From assembly GCA_015060625.1 (NCBI GenBank), contig SUYC01000004.1:124001-188000 (forward strand): 64,000 nucleotides of DNA, written 5' to 3'. The position numbers were made by a program, and so were the translations under genes. This DNA comes from Xylanibacter ruminicola. Its GTDB lineage: Bacteria; Bacteroidota; Bacteroidia; Bacteroidales; Bacteroidaceae. Under the pieces are notes generated by a model that searched no databases, was not told where the DNA came from, and was given only the letters and a program-made list of their open reading frames with translations. Within the stretch, counting starts at the first letter, position 1. The number at the start of each line of letters is the position of its first letter. Of this stretch, positions 8,991 through 18,417 are shown piece after piece.

Positions 8991-10682
8991 ATGGAATCAT
9001 TTCAGTGGTTAAGTGACCTTTTTACGACGACAGACTCGGTGGCGCATATAACGCTGCTCTATGCTATTGTGATAGCAATCGGAGTCTATTTAGGAAAAAT
9101 TAAGATTTTTGGAGTATCATTAGGAGTAACCTTTGTTCTGTTTGCCGGAATCCTTGCTGGACACATCGGCTTTACCGCTCCAACCCCCATTCTTACTTTC
9201 GTGCAGGATTTCGGACTGATACTTTTTGTATTCATGATCGGTCTGCAGGTGGGTCCTGGATTCTTTGAGAGTTTTGGCACACAGGGCATTAAGCTCAATG
9301 CAATGGCCGCCACCGCCATCCTGCTGAACATCCTGGTGATGTTTGCCTGCTACTACATTTTCTTCGACACTAACAACACCAACAACCTGCCTATGATGGT
9401 TGGTACACTGTATGGTGCCGTAACTAACACCCCAGGACTTGGTGCTGCCAACGAGGCTCTCTCTACCGTCTTCGGCAGCAACGCTCCACAGATTGCATCG
9501 GCCTACGCCTGTGCCTATCCACTTGGTGTGCTGGGCATCATCGGCGCTATTATATTAATAAGGTATATCTGTAAGGTGAAACTGGATAACGAAGAGAAGG
9601 CCCTGGAGGCTCTCGACGAGACCAACGCCAACAAGAAGCCTTACAAGATGCACCTTGAGGTGACCAACAAATACCTGGAGGGTAAGACACTGCTGCAGGT
9701 ACACGACTTCCTGAACCGCGACTTCGTGGTATCACGCCTGGTACACGAGGGCGAGCTGTTTATCCCTAACCGCGATACCATCTTCCACCTGGGCGACCAG
9801 ATGCTGATCGTATGTGCCGAGGCCGACCAGGAGGCTATCACGGCCTTTATCGGTCCTAAGCTCGACATCGACTTTGAGCAGCAGGATCAGCCTATGGTAT
9901 CAAAGCGTATCGTGATTACCAACCCCAAAGTAAACGGTAAGACTCTGGCATCGCTCCACTTCTCGAGCGTTCATGGTGTTAACGTAACCCGTGTAACCCG
10001 TCATGGCATGGACATCTTTGCCTCACCCACCCTGCCCCTGCAGGTAGGCGACCGCATCATGGTTGTTGGTCCTGAGGACGCTGTCGATAACGTAGCCGGC
10101 AAGATGGGTAACTCTATCCGCCGCTTGGATGCACCAAACATCGCTACTATCTTCGTGGGTATCTTTATCGGACTTATCTTCGGTATGTTCCCAGTAGCTA
10201 TCCCTGGCATGCCTGTACCTGTCAAGTTAGGTCTGGCTGGTGGTCCGCTCATCATCGCTATTCTGATTGGCCGTTACGGCTATAAGATACATCTGGTAAC
10301 CTATACCACCACATCGGCCAACATGATGCTGCGTGAAATAGGATTGGTGCTCTTCCTGGCATCGGTAGGTATCAAGGCAGGAGCCGGATTCTTTGAGACT
10401 GTGGTTCAGGGCGACGGACTGCTCTATGTGCTCACAGGTTTCCTCATCACCATCATCCCCATCCTGATTGTTGGTCCTCTGGCCCGCTGGAAGTTTGGCT
10501 TCAACTACTTCACACTGGCCGGTATGATTGCTGGTACCTATACCGATCCCCCCGCACTGGCTTATGCTAACAGCATCTGCTCGAAAGAGGCTCCTGCTCT
10601 GGGCTACTCAACGGTTTATCCGCTGGCGATGTTCCTACGCATCTTCACTGCCCAGATAGTAGTCTTGTTCTTCTGCGGCTAA
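8991..10682 (+). CDS. AspT/YidE-family putative transporter
   Basis: 563 aa membrane protein with the layout of the aspartate:alanine exchanger family. Two halves of about five membrane segments each (roughly residues 15-190 and 385-560) flank two cytosolic TrkA-C (RCK-C) domains (about 205-370, with [15 protein letters not shown] and [15 protein letters not shown]). Repeated signatures are present, such as [22 protein letters not shown] in half one and [22 protein letters not shown] in half two. Family members exchange carboxylates or amino acids; the substrate is unknown. Its place beside methylmalonyl-CoA genes suggests a dicarboxylate (for example succinate or aspartate), but that is inference. 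CTAG-rich repeats follow the stop. Confidence 0.85.
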   Translation: MESFQWLSDLFTTTDSVAHITLLYAIVIAIGVYLGKIKIFGVSLGVTFVLFAGILAGHIGFTAPTPILTFVQDFGLILFVFMIGLQVGPGFFESFGTQGIKLNAMAATAILLNILVMFACYYIFFDTNNTNNLPMMVGTLYGAVTNTPGLGAANEALSTVFGSNAPQIASAYACAYPLGVLGIIGAIILIRYICKVKLDNEEKALEALDETNANKKPYKMHLEVTNKYLEGKTLLQVHDFLNRDFVVSRLVHEGELFIPNRDTIFHLGDQMLIVCAEADQEAITAFIGPKLDIDFEQQDQPMVSKRIVITNPKVNGKTLASLHFSSVHGVNVTRVTRHGMDIFASPTLPLQVGDRIMVVGPEDAVDNVAGKMGNSIRRLDAPNIATIFVGIFIGLIFGMFPVAIPGMPVPVKLGLAGGPLIIAILIGRYGYKIHLVTYTTTSANMMLREIGLVLFLASVGIKAGAGFFETVVQGDGLLYVLTGFLITIIPILIVGPLARWKFGFNYFTLAGMIAGTYTDPPALAYANSICSKEAPALGYSTVYPLAMFLRIFTAQIVVLFFCG

Positions 10683-10693
10683 TCGCCGCAGCA

Positions 10694-10745
10694 AACTAGG
10701 AATACTAGTAAAACTAGTAATACTAGATTATCTAGAATTATCTAG
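10694..10745. repeat. CTAG-rich short repeats
   Basis: Degenerate units of CTAGTAATA/CTAGAATTAT occupy most of the 91-nt gap between transporter and OadG-like gene. The 13-mer CTAGTAATACTAG at 10714-10726 recurs inside uvrA near 16175. Confidence 0.6.
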
Positions 10746-10773
10746 AAACAATATAATAATACACCAACTAAAA

Positions 10774-11799
10774 ATGAAGAAAACCAAAATCCTGCTCAGC
10801 GGCATATTGCTGGCCAGCGCCACGGCGATGATGGCTCAAGGAGCCAAGAACATTCGCATCAACGAGGTGCTGACCAACAATACCGCCAGCATTCAGGATG
10901 ATTACGGACAGAACCACGCATGGATTGAGTTGGAGAACACCTCGTTCACAACTTATAACGTGCGTGGTATGTATTTTACTACCGACCGCTCCGTACTCGA
11001 TCCCAAGATGAGTGTGCCTGAACGCATCAAGCGCATGAGTGTTATCCCTAGTGGTGATCCTCGAACGCAGATAGGCGGGCGCCAGCACCTGATCTTCTAC
11101 TGCAACGCTAACCCTTCACAGAGTAAGTTGCATCTCTCGCTCAACGTTCCATTGTCGGAGCCCATTTGGCTGGGATTCTACAACGGAAATGCCACCGAAC
11201 TTATCGACTCAGTAACCATCCCCGCTTTGGCTGCCAATCAAAGCTTTGCACGACAGAGCGCCAAATCGTGGGCTGTGAAATCGCCTGAGAACGTAACACC
11301 TGGCATTGAGAACTTTATCAAGACTGATGAGACCAAGGACGCTTATCTGAAGCGCGAAGACCCATACGGATTCGGCATCACACTGCTGGCCATGGGCATC
11401 GTGTTCTTCTGTCTGTTTGTGCTCTTCATGTTCTTCTGGATTTTCGGACTCATCATGCGTAATATCGAGATGGCCAAGAAGGTGGCAAACACCCAACCCA
11501 TCAAGCCTATTACCAAAACTGTTGAGGTTACCCACGATTTGGCTCACGCCACCGGTAACATTCTGCAGGACGGCCTGAAGACCAAGGGTATAGACAAAGA
11601 GGTTTACATAGCCGTTATTTCTATGGCCCTGAAACAGTATCAGGACGATGTTCACGATGTGGAAAGTGGTATCATCACCATTAAAGCCCATGAAACAGGA
11701 TGGGCCGACGAAGGCAGTCAGATGACGCACTTCTCGAAGCCCGTTATCCCAACATCACATAATGCACCCAAAATTCCAACAACCCCAGAAATCCGTTGA
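10774..11799 (+). CDS. OadG-like decarboxylase gamma subunit with lamin-tail-like domain
   Basis: 341 aa. A signal peptide (ILLSGILLASATAMMAQG) is followed by a secreted domain resembling the lamin-tail (LTD) fold, with INEVLTNN and HAWIELENTS (about 28-185). A membrane segment (about 200-227, LLAMGIVFFCLFVLFMFFWI) and a cytosolic tail come next; the tail motif is of the OadG/DUF type found in Na+-pumping decarboxylases. The gamma subunit anchors the biotin-dependent methylmalonyl-CoA or oxaloacetate decarboxylase complex. It lies directly upstream of the biotin carrier and beta subunit. The usual gene for the carboxyltransferase (alpha) subunit is not here. The fusion of LTD and OadG is known in Bacteroidota. 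Confidence 0.8.
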   Translation: MKKTKILLSGILLASATAMMAQGAKNIRINEVLTNNTASIQDDYGQNHAWIELENTSFTTYNVRGMYFTTDRSVLDPKMSVPERIKRMSVIPSGDPRTQIGGRQHLIFYCNANPSQSKLHLSLNVPLSEPIWLGFYNGNATELIDSVTIPALAANQSFARQSAKSWAVKSPENVTPGIENFIKTDETKDAYLKREDPYGFGITLLAMGIVFFCLFVLFMFFWIFGLIMRNIEMAKKVANTQPIKPITKTVEVTHDLAHATGNILQDGLKTKGIDKEVYIAVISMALKQYQDDVHDVESGIITIKAHETGWADEGSQMTHFSKPVIPTSHNAPKIPTTPEIR

Positions 11800-11804
11800 A
11801 CAAT

Positions 11805-12257
11805 ATGAATAAGTATCAGTATAAAGTACAAGGCGTAGATTACGACGTAGAGATAGAAGAAGTGGAGGGAAACGTAGCCAAAGTAGTAGTAAACGGCGTA
11901 CGTTTCGACGTAGAGTTGAAGCAACCCATCAACCCCGCAAGTACCCTCAAGAAGGTTCGCGTAGAAGCACCTAAGACAGTGGCTCGCCCAGCAGTAGCTC
12001 CTGCTGCCGCACCCGCTGCCGAAAAGCCAGCTGCCGCTGGCACAGGTCAGACCATCAAAGCACCACTACCTGGCACCATCACCGACGTGAAGGTGAACGT
12101 AGGCGATACCGTTAAGCAGGGCGACGTAGTGCTGGTGCTCGAAGCCATGAAGATGCAGAACAACATCGAGAGCGAGTACTCGGGCACCGTTACCTCTATC
12201 ACCGTAAAAGCCGGTGAAAGTGTGATGGAAGGCTCTGTTCTACTCACCATAGGTTAG
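11805..12257 (+). CDS. Biotin carboxyl carrier protein of decarboxylase
   Basis: 150 aa. The C-terminal biotinyl domain (about 78-150) has the biotinylation motif EAMKMQN, with the Lys as attachment site. An Ala/Pro-rich flexible linker (about 50-75) joins it to an N-terminal beta-rich domain. It carries CO2 as carboxybiotin from the carboxyltransferase to the membrane beta subunit. ATG 11805 is chosen over an in-frame TTG at 11796, which overlaps the previous stop. It forms an operon with the OadG-like gene and the beta subunit. Confidence 0.92.
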   Translation: MNKYQYKVQGVDYDVEIEEVEGNVAKVVVNGVRFDVELKQPINPASTLKKVRVEAPKTVARPAVAPAAAPAAEKPAAAGTGQTIKAPLPGTITDVKVNVGDTVKQGDVVLVLEAMKMQNNIESEYSGTVTSITVKAGESVMEGSVLLTIG

Positions 12258-12259
12258 TT

Positions 12260-12294
12260 GACAATTGATAATCGACAATTGATAATTGATAATT
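12260..12294. repeat. AT-rich AATTGATAAT short repeats
   Basis: ACAATTGATAATCG/ACAATTGATAATTG/ATAATT units fill the gap between the biotin carrier and the beta subunit. This low-complexity tandem repeat occurs in a similar form at 34391-34428. Confidence 0.6.
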
Positions 12295-13452
12295 ATGGAT
12301 TTAGGACAGTTTATCATACAGAACTTTCATGAGTTTCTTACCTACACGGCCTTTGCCAATGCTACGGTAGGAAATCTGATCATGATTGCTGTGGGAGCCT
12401 TCTTTATCTGGCTTGCCATCAAGAAAGATTTTGAGCCACTGCTGCTCGTCCCTATCGGACTGGGCATCATTCTTGGCAATATCCCCTTCCGCGCTGATGC
12501 AGGACTTGAAATAGGACTTTACGAAGACAACTCGGTGCTTAACATCTTCTATCAAGGTGTGCGCCAGGGTTGGTATCCACCACTCATCTTCCTGGGCATT
12601 GGTGCCATGACCGACTTTACAGCCCTGTTGGCTAACCCCAAGTTAATGCTGATTGGTGCTGCTGCACAGTTTGGTATCTTTGGTGCCTATATGGTGGCTT
12701 TGGCTATGGGATTCGAGCCTTCACAGGCTGCCGGTATCGCCATCATCGGTGGTGCCGATGGTCCTACAGCCATCTTCCTCAGCTCAAAGCTCTCACCCAA
12801 CCTGATGGGAGCCATCGCCGTTTGTGCCTACTCGTACATGGCGTTGGTACCCGTTATCCAGCCATTCATCATGCGCCTGCTTACTACCGATAAGGAGCGT
12901 GTTATCAAGATGAAGCCTGGTCGCGAGGTATCGCAAACAGAGCGTATTCTGTTCCCCATCATCGGTTTGCTGCTCACCACCTTCATCGTACCATCAGGCC
13001 TACCACTGCTGGGTATGCTGTTCTTTGGTAACCTGCTGAAGGAGAGTGGCAAGACCACCCGTTTAGCAAAGACTGCTGGTGCAGCACTCAACGACATCAT
13101 TGTGATGTTGTTAGGGTTGACCGTTGGTTGCTCAACGCAAGCCAGCGAGTTCCTCACCTTCAACACCATCAAGATTTTCGCCTTAGGTGCTATGGCCTTT
13201 ATGATTGCCACTGCATCGGGTGTATGCTTCGTAAAGCTGATGAACCTGTTCCTGCCCGAAGGCAAGAAACTGAACCCGCTGATTGGAAATGCCGGCGTAA
13301 GTGCCGTACCAATGGCAGCACGTATATCTAACAACCTCGGTCTGGAGTACGACCGTCACAACTTCCTGCTCATGCATGCCATGGGTCCTAATGTAGCTGG
13401 TGTGATTGGTTCGGCTGTAGCCGCTGGTGCATTATTAGGATTCTTATCATGA
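12295..13452 (+). CDS. Na+-translocating decarboxylase beta subunit
   Basis: 385 aa polytopic membrane protein of the OadB/MmdB/GcdB family. It contains the conserved segment GGADGPTAIFLSSKL (about 150-165, the Asp involved in Na+ and proton coupling) and NAGVSAVPMAARISN (about 330-345). It decarboxylates carboxybiotin and exports Na+. In this context the substrate is probably methylmalonyl-CoA, giving propionyl-CoA. ATG 12295 is preferred to TTG 12286. Its TGA overlaps the ATG of the LuxR-type regulator by 4 nt, so the two are translationally coupled. Confidence 0.93.
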   Translation: MDLGQFIIQNFHEFLTYTAFANATVGNLIMIAVGAFFIWLAIKKDFEPLLLVPIGLGIILGNIPFRADAGLEIGLYEDNSVLNIFYQGVRQGWYPPLIFLGIGAMTDFTALLANPKLMLIGAAAQFGIFGAYMVALAMGFEPSQAAGIAIIGGADGPTAIFLSSKLSPNLMGAIAVCAYSYMALVPVIQPFIMRLLTTDKERVIKMKPGREVSQTERILFPIIGLLLTTFIVPSGLPLLGMLFFGNLLKESGKTTRLAKTAGAALNDIIVMLLGLTVGCSTQASEFLTFNTIKIFALGAMAFMIATASGVCFVKLMNLFLPEGKKLNPLIGNAGVSAVPMAARISNNLGLEYDRHNFLLMHAMGPNVAGVIGSAVAAGALLGFLS

Positions 13453-14042
13453 ACAATAGACCCAAGATAGCTATCATCGACCCCAACACCCTCTCGGCGT
13501 TGGGGTTGAAGGCTATACTTCAGAATGTCATGCCCATCATGACAGTTGACACATTCGGTTCGTTATCCGAGCTTGAAGCCAACGAGCCTGAGAGTTACTT
13601 CCACTACTTTACTGCGATGGCCATCGTGGTAGAGAACATGGCATTTTTTTCTGAACACAGGCGTAAGACCATCGTGCTCACCCTGTCGCTCGACACCATG
13701 TCGCAGCTGTCAGATTTTAAATGCCTGTGCGTGAATGTGCCAGAAAAAGAATTGGTACGCTCGCTATTAATGCTCGAGCAGCACGCTCATGGCAAAGGCG
13801 AGCATCTACCACCCATGCCAGCTATCTTGACTCAGAAAATCCTGTCGGATCGCGAAATCGAAGTGATGGCGCTAATTGTACAGGGATATATCAATAAAGA
13901 GATTGCCGACAAACTGAATATTGGTTTGGCAACGGTGATTACTCATCGCAAGAACATCATGGACAAACTGGGCATGAAGAGTGTTTCGGCACTTACCATC
14001 TATGCCGTGATGCATGGCTATGTTGACATCAACAAAATCTAG
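13449..14042 (+). CDS. LuxR-family regulator with degenerate receiver
   Basis: 197 aa. The C-terminal LuxR/NarL HTH (about 132-190) is canonical: LSDREIEVMALIVQGYINKEIADKL, then THRKNIMDKLGMKS. The N-terminal part resembles a receiver domain (KIAIIDPNTLSALGLKAIL), but at the expected phospho-acceptor position the sequence is AIVVENMAF, without Asp. It may therefore work without phosphorylation or respond to another signal. No histidine kinase is nearby. The 4-nt overlap with the decarboxylase beta gene suggests a role in the same metabolism. Target genes are unknown. Confidence 0.85.
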   Translation: MNNRPKIAIIDPNTLSALGLKAILQNVMPIMTVDTFGSLSELEANEPESYFHYFTAMAIVVENMAFFSEHRRKTIVLTLSLDTMSQLSDFKCLCVNVPEKELVRSLLMLEQHAHGKGEHLPPMPAILTQKILSDREIEVMALIVQGYINKEIADKLNIGLATVITHRKNIMDKLGMKSVSALTIYAVMHGYVDINKI

Positions 14043-14085
14043 CGCAAAGGTTTTCGTGGTTTTTTAGGAATTTCGCAACCTCAAA

Positions 14086-14117
14086 TTTGGAATTATCACA
14101 AAATTCGTCTATCTTTG
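14086..14117 (+). promoter_or_regulatory. Consensus promoter of uxaB
   Basis: TTTG (14086-14089), a 20-nt spacer and TATCTTTG (14110-14117) match the Bacteroidota sigma-ABfr consensus well. The start codon is 38 nt further on. Confidence 0.8.
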
Positions 14118-14154
14118 CAGTCGAAATGAGTAACAATTAAAACAATATTTAGAA

Positions 14155-15594
14155 ATGAAACCACTAAACAAACAGTTTGCTCCTAAGAGCGTTATGCCTG
14201 AAAAGGTTATTCAGTTTGGCGAAGGAAACTTCCTCCGTGCATTCGTTGATTGGATTATCTGGAATATGGACCAGAAGACCGACTTCAACGGTTCAGTTGT
14301 TGTTGTCCAGCCTATCGAAAAAGGTATGGTTGACTGGCTTAATGCTCAGGACTGTCTGTATCACGTAAACCTGCAGGGTCGTGAGAACGGCAAGCCTGTA
14401 AACACCCTTGAACGTATCGATGTTATCAGCCGCGCGCTGAATCCCTATACACAAAATTCTGCCTTCATGGCACTGGCCGATCAGCCCGAGATTCGTTTCG
14501 TCATCTCAAACACGACTGAGGCTGGTATCGCTTTCGACCCATCATGCAAGCTCGAGGATGCTCCTGCAAGCAGCTATCCCGGCAAGCTGGTTCAGCTGTT
14601 GTATCGTCGTTATCAGACTTTCAATGGCGACAAGACCAAGGGTCTTATCATCTTCCCATGCGAACTTATCTTCCTGAACGGACACGTTCTGAAAGATTGC
14701 ATCTATAAGTATATCGAGTTGTGGAACCTTGGCAACGATTTCAAGCAGTGGTTCGAAGAGGCTTGCGGCGTTTATGCAACCCTCGTTGACCGTATCGTAC
14801 CAGGCTTCCCACGCAAAGAGATTGCCGAGATTCAGGAGAAGATCTCATATCGCGACAACTTGGTAGTACAGGCCGAGAACTTCCACCTGTGGGTAATCGA
14901 GGCACCCAAAGAGGTGGCCGAGGAGTTCCCCGCCGACAAGGCAGGCCTGCACGTACTCTTTGTACCTTCAGAGGAGCCCTACCACAAGCGTAAGGTAACC
15001 CTGCTGAATGGCCCTCACACAGTATTGAGCCCAGTAGCCTTCCTGAGTGGTGTAAACATTGTTCGCGATGCCTGCAACCACGAGGTAATCGGCAAATATA
15101 TCCATAAAGTTCAATTTGATGAGCTGATGCAGACCCTCGACCTGCCAATGGACGAGCTCGAGAAGTTTGCTGGCGACGTGCTGGAGCGTTTCGACAACCC
15201 ATACGTTGATCATCAGGTCACCAGTATCATGCTGAATTCGTTCCCCAAGTTCCAGGCCCGCGACCTGCCCGGCGTGAAGACCTACCTGGAGCGCAAGGGC
15301 GAGCTGCCTAAGGGATTGGTATTCGGTCTGGCTGCTATCATCACCTACTATAAGGGTGGTAAGCGCGAGGATGGCGTAGAGATCACACCTAACGACGATC
15401 AGAAGATTATCGACCTGCTGAAGGAGCTCTGGGCAACAGGCGACACACAGAAGGTTACCGATGGTGTGCTGGGCGCCGAGTTCATCTGGCAGGAGGATCT
15501 GAACAAGATTCCTGGTCTGAACGCTATGGTGAAGCAGGATCTCGACCTCATTAAGAGCGTAGGCATGCTCGAGGCCGTTAAGAGTATTCTTTAA
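14155..15594 (+). CDS. uxaB: Tagaturonate reductase
   Basis: 479 aa, a mannitol-dehydrogenase superfamily member. It reduces D-tagaturonate to D-altronate with NADH in galacturonate (pectin) breakdown. The N-terminal nucleotide-binding region begins [16 protein letters not shown] (about 19-34). The substrate domain contains [16 protein letters not shown] (about 280-295), with the catalytic Lys-Asn-His segment typical of polyol and uronate dehydrogenases. Length and motifs match UxaB rather than fructuronate reductase. uxaA and uxaC are not adjacent. It has its own consensus promoter and is followed 6 nt later by uvrA. Confidence 0.92.
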   Translation: MKPLNKQFAPKSVMPEKVIQFGEGNFLRAFVDWIIWNMDQKTDFNGSVVVVQPIEKGMVDWLNAQDCLYHVNLQGRENGKPVNTLERIDVISRALNPYTQNSAFMALADQPEIRFVISNTTEAGIAFDPSCKLEDAPASSYPGKLVQLLYRRYQTFNGDKTKGLIIFPCELIFLNGHVLKDCIYKYIELWNLGNDFKQWFEEACGVYATLVDRIVPGFPRKEIAEIQEKISYRDNLVVQAENFHLWVIEAPKEVAEEFPADKAGLHVLFVPSEEPYHKRKVTLLNGPHTVLSPVAFLSGVNIVRDACNHEVIGKYIHKVQFDELMQTLDLPMDELEKFAGDVLERFDNPYVDHQVTSIMLNSFPKFQARDLPGVKTYLERKGELPKGLVFGLAAIITYYKGGKREDGVEITPNDDQKIIDLLKELWATGDTQKVTDGVLGAEFIWQEDLNKIPGLNAMVKQDLDLIKSVGMLEAVKSIL

Positions 15595-15600
15595 TAATGA

Positions 15601-18402
15601 ATGAGTGATTCAATAGAAATAAAAGGGGCAAAAGTCAATAACCTCAAGAACATTGATGTTAAGATTCCCCGAAACCAATTTGTAGTGATTGCCGGAGTCA
15701 GTGGCTCCGGCAAATCTTCTTTGGCCTTCGACACTTTGTATGCCGAAGGCCAACGCCGTTATGTAGAGAGTTTGTCGAGCTATGCCCGACAATTCCTTGG
15801 TAGAATGAACAAACCTGAGTGCGACTTTATTCGCGGCATACCGCCTGCCATCGCTATCGAGCAGAAGGTTATTTCACGAAATCCACGAAGCACCGTAGGC
15901 ACCACCACAGAGATTTACGAATATCTGCGCCTGCTGTTTGCCCGCATCGGTCACACCTATTCGCCCATTAGTGGTTGCGAGGTAAAGAAGCACTCTACCG
16001 AGGATGTGGTACAGAAGATGCTGGAGTTCTCGAAAGGAACCAGATTCGTGGTGATGGCGCCCATTCATTTGCGCGAAGGGCGCACTATGGAGCAGCAACT
16101 CAAGACCTACCAACTGGAGGGTTATGCCCGCATCTACGTAAACAATGATTTCCAACGAATAGATGATTATCTGGCTAGTAATACTAGTCAGGCTAGTGAG
16201 GCTAGCATCTACCTAGTTATCGACCGCCTATCGGTTGATGATACCAAAGATGTGATTGCACGCTTGGTAGATTCAGCCGAGACAGCTTTCTACGAAGGTC
16301 ATGGCGAATTGCGCCTGCTTTTCCCACCTACCATCTTCTACGATTTCTCCATGAAGTTTGAGGCAGATGGCATGACCTTTGAAGAACCCACCGACCAGAT
16401 GTTCTCATTCAACTCGCCCGCAGGAGCCTGTCCTGAGTGCCAAGGCTTTGGAAAAATTATTGGTATCGACGAGAAATTAGTGATACCCAACACCACCCTT
16501 TCGGTTTACGACGGCTGTGTGGTATGCTGGCATGGCGAGAAAATGAAAGAATGGCAAGAGTGGTTCTGCCGCCATGCGGCCAAAGATGATTTCCCCATCT
16601 TTGAACCATATATGAACCTGAGCCAGAAACAGAAAGACTGGCTATGGCACGGTCTGCCCTCGGATAAAGGCAAGAAGGAACGCCCATGTATCGATGCCTT
16701 TTTCGAGATGGTTCAAGAGAACCAGTACAAAATACAATACCGTGTGATGCTGGCACGCTATCGTGGCAAGACCACCTGTCCAAAGTGTCATGGCACACGC
16801 TTAAAACCCGAAGCCGATTATGTAAAGATTGGCGGACGCAGCATTACCGATCTGGTACAGATGCCAGTGGTTAAGGTTAAGGAATGGTTTGAGCACTTGG
16901 AGCTCGACCAGCATGATGCCGAAATTGGTAAGCGCCTGCTCACCGAAATCAAGAGTCGCCTGCAGTTCCTACTCGATGTAGGACTGGGCTATCTTACGCT
17001 CAACCGTATGTCGAACTCACTCTCAGGCGGTGAGAGTCAGCGCATCAACCTGTGTACATCGCTTGGCAGTTCGCTGGTTGGCTCATTATATATCCTCGAC
17101 GAGCCTAGCATCGGCTTGCACTCGAGAGATACCGACCGTTTGATTCACGTGCTGAAGGAACTGCAATCGTTAGGCAATACGGTGGTAGTAGTTGAGCACG
17201 ACGAAGAAATCATGCGTGCTGCCGACCATCTGATAGACATTGGTCCTGATGCCGGACGCCTGGGTGGCGAGGTAGTTTTTGATGGCGATGCGAAAGAGGT
17301 GAACAAAGCTTCGCTCAAGAAGTGGCCTAAGAGCTACACCGTCAAATACCTGTTGCACCAGGAAGAGATTCCTGTTCCCCCATCACGCCGCCCCTGGAAC
17401 AGATTCATCACCATCAAAGGTGCACGCATGAACAACCTGAAAGGTATCGACGTAAAGATACCACTCAACGTGATGACAGTGGTAACAGGCGTATCAGGTT
17501 CAGGCAAGTCGAGCCTCATCAAAGGCATTCTTTATCCCGCCATGCGACGCCGCCTTGGCGAAGCCTGCGATGCACCAGGCGAATATTTGGGACTGGATGG
17601 CGACATAGAGGCTATCAAGCATATCGAGTTTGTAGATCAGAACCCTATCGGCAAGAGCACACGCTCTAACCCTGCAACATACGTAAAGGCCTACGATGCC
17701 ATCCGTGATTTGTACGCCCAGCAACCATTGGCCAAGCAGATGGGCTTTTCGCCACAGTACTTCTCGTTTAACACCGATGGTGGACGATGCGAGGAGTGTA
17801 AGGGTGCAGGAACCATTACTGTTGAAATGCAGTTCATGGCCGACATCGTACTAGAGTGCGAAGCCTGTCATGGTCATCGTTTTAAGAAGGAAATCCTGGA
17901 TGTAAACTTCCGTGGCAAGAATATCGATGATGTTCTGAACATGACCATCTCGGAGGCTATTAATTTCTTTGAGGAGGCAGGCGAGAACACCATTGTCAAA
18001 CGTTTGAGAACGCTCGAAGAGGTTGGCTTAGGTTACATCAAATTGGGGCAGAACTCATCGTCGCTCTCTGGTGGTGAAAACCAGCGTGTGAAACTGGCCT
18101 ACTTCATCGGACAGGAAAAGCAGGAGCCCACGCTCTTCATCTTCGACGAGCCTACCACAGGTCTGCATTTCCACGATATACAGCGCTTGCTGAAAGCTTT
18201 CGATGCGCTGATAACCCGAGGGCACACCATTCTGATAATCGAGCACAACATGGAGGTTATCAAATGTGCCGACCATGTGATTGACTTAGGACCAGATGGT
18301 GGCGACAAGGGTGGCAACTTAGTGGTAGCAGGCACTCCCGAAGAAGTGGCAGCATGCAAAGAAAGTCTGACGGGTAAATACCTGAAAGAGAAACTGGAAT
18401 AA
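15601..18402 (+). CDS. uvrA: Excinuclease ABC subunit A (UvrA)
   Basis: 933 aa, close to the 940 aa norm. It is the damage-sensing ATPase of nucleotide excision repair. Two ABC ATPase modules are present: Walker [10 protein letters not shown] at 32-40 and a second GVSGSGKSS near 628, with signatures [11 protein letters not shown] and [11 protein letters not shown]. The C-terminal zinc module (CEEC...CEAC) is intact. The first zinc module is not: residues 277-280 (CPEC) are present, but the upstream CxxC pair is replaced by FEADGM (253-258). Residues 191-202 ([12 protein letters not shown]) come from a CTAG-type DNA repeat. Bacteroidota often carry a second UvrA, so this may be the divergent copy. 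It probably heads an operon with DUF5686 and addAB-like genes. Confidence 0.92.
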   Translation: MSDSIEIKGAKVNNLKNIDVKIPRNQFVVIAGVSGSGKSSLAFDTLYAEGQRRYVESLSSYARQFLGRMNKPECDFIRGIPPAIAIEQKVISRNPRSTVGTTTEIYEYLRLLFARIGHTYSPISGCEVKKHSTEDVVQKMLEFSKGTRFVVMAPIHLREGRTMEQQLKTYQLEGYARIYVNNDFQRIDDYLASNTSQASEASIYLVIDRLSVDDTKDVIARLVDSAETAFYEGHGELRLLFPPTIFYDFSMKFEADGMTFEEPTDQMFSFNSPAGACPECQGFGKIIGIDEKLVIPNTTLSVYDGCVVCWHGEKMKEWQEWFCRHAAKDDFPIFEPYMNLSQKQKDWLWHGLPSDKGKKERPCIDAFFEMVQENQYKIQYRVMLARYRGKTTCPKCHGTRLKPEADYVKIGGRSITDLVQMPVVKVKEWFEHLELDQHDAEIGKRLLTEIKSRLQFLLDVGLGYLTLNRMSNSLSGGESQRINLCTSLGSSLVGSLYILDEPSIGLHSRDTDRLIHVLKELQSLGNTVVVVEHDEEIMRAADHLIDIGPDAGRLGGEVVFDGDAKEVNKASLKKWPKSYTVKYLLHQEEIPVPPSRRPWNRFITIKGARMNNLKGIDVKIPLNVMTVVTGVSGSGKSSLIKGILYPAMRRRLGEACDAPGEYLGLDGDIEAIKHIEFVDQNPIGKSTRSNPATYVKAYDAIRDLYAQQPLAKQMGFSPQYFSFNTDGGRCEECKGAGTITVEMQFMADIVLECEACHGHRFKKEILDVNFRGKNIDDVLNMTISEAINFFEEAGENTIVKRLRTLEEVGLGYIKLGQNSSSLSGGENQRVKLAYFIGQEKQEPTLFIFDEPTTGLHFHDIQRLLKAFDALITRGHTILIIEHNMEVIKCADHVIDLGPDGGDKGGNLVVAGTPEEVAACKESLTGKYLKEKLE
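16173..16217 (+). repeat. CTAG-type repeat inside uvrA
   Basis: The run GGCTAGTAATACTAGTCAGG and following GGCTAGTGAGGCTAGC units read in frame as [12 protein letters not shown] in a variable loop. CTAGTAATACTAG is shared with the intergenic repeat at 10714-10726. Confidence 0.6.
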
Positions 18403-18417
18403 AAAAGCATCATAACT

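Noticed and set aside
11796..11804. TTG start of the biotin carrier
   Set aside because: It overlaps the previous stop; ATG 11805 gives the usual N-terminus. The same reasoning favours ATG 12295, 27589, 31544, 43597 and 55178 over upstream alternative starts.
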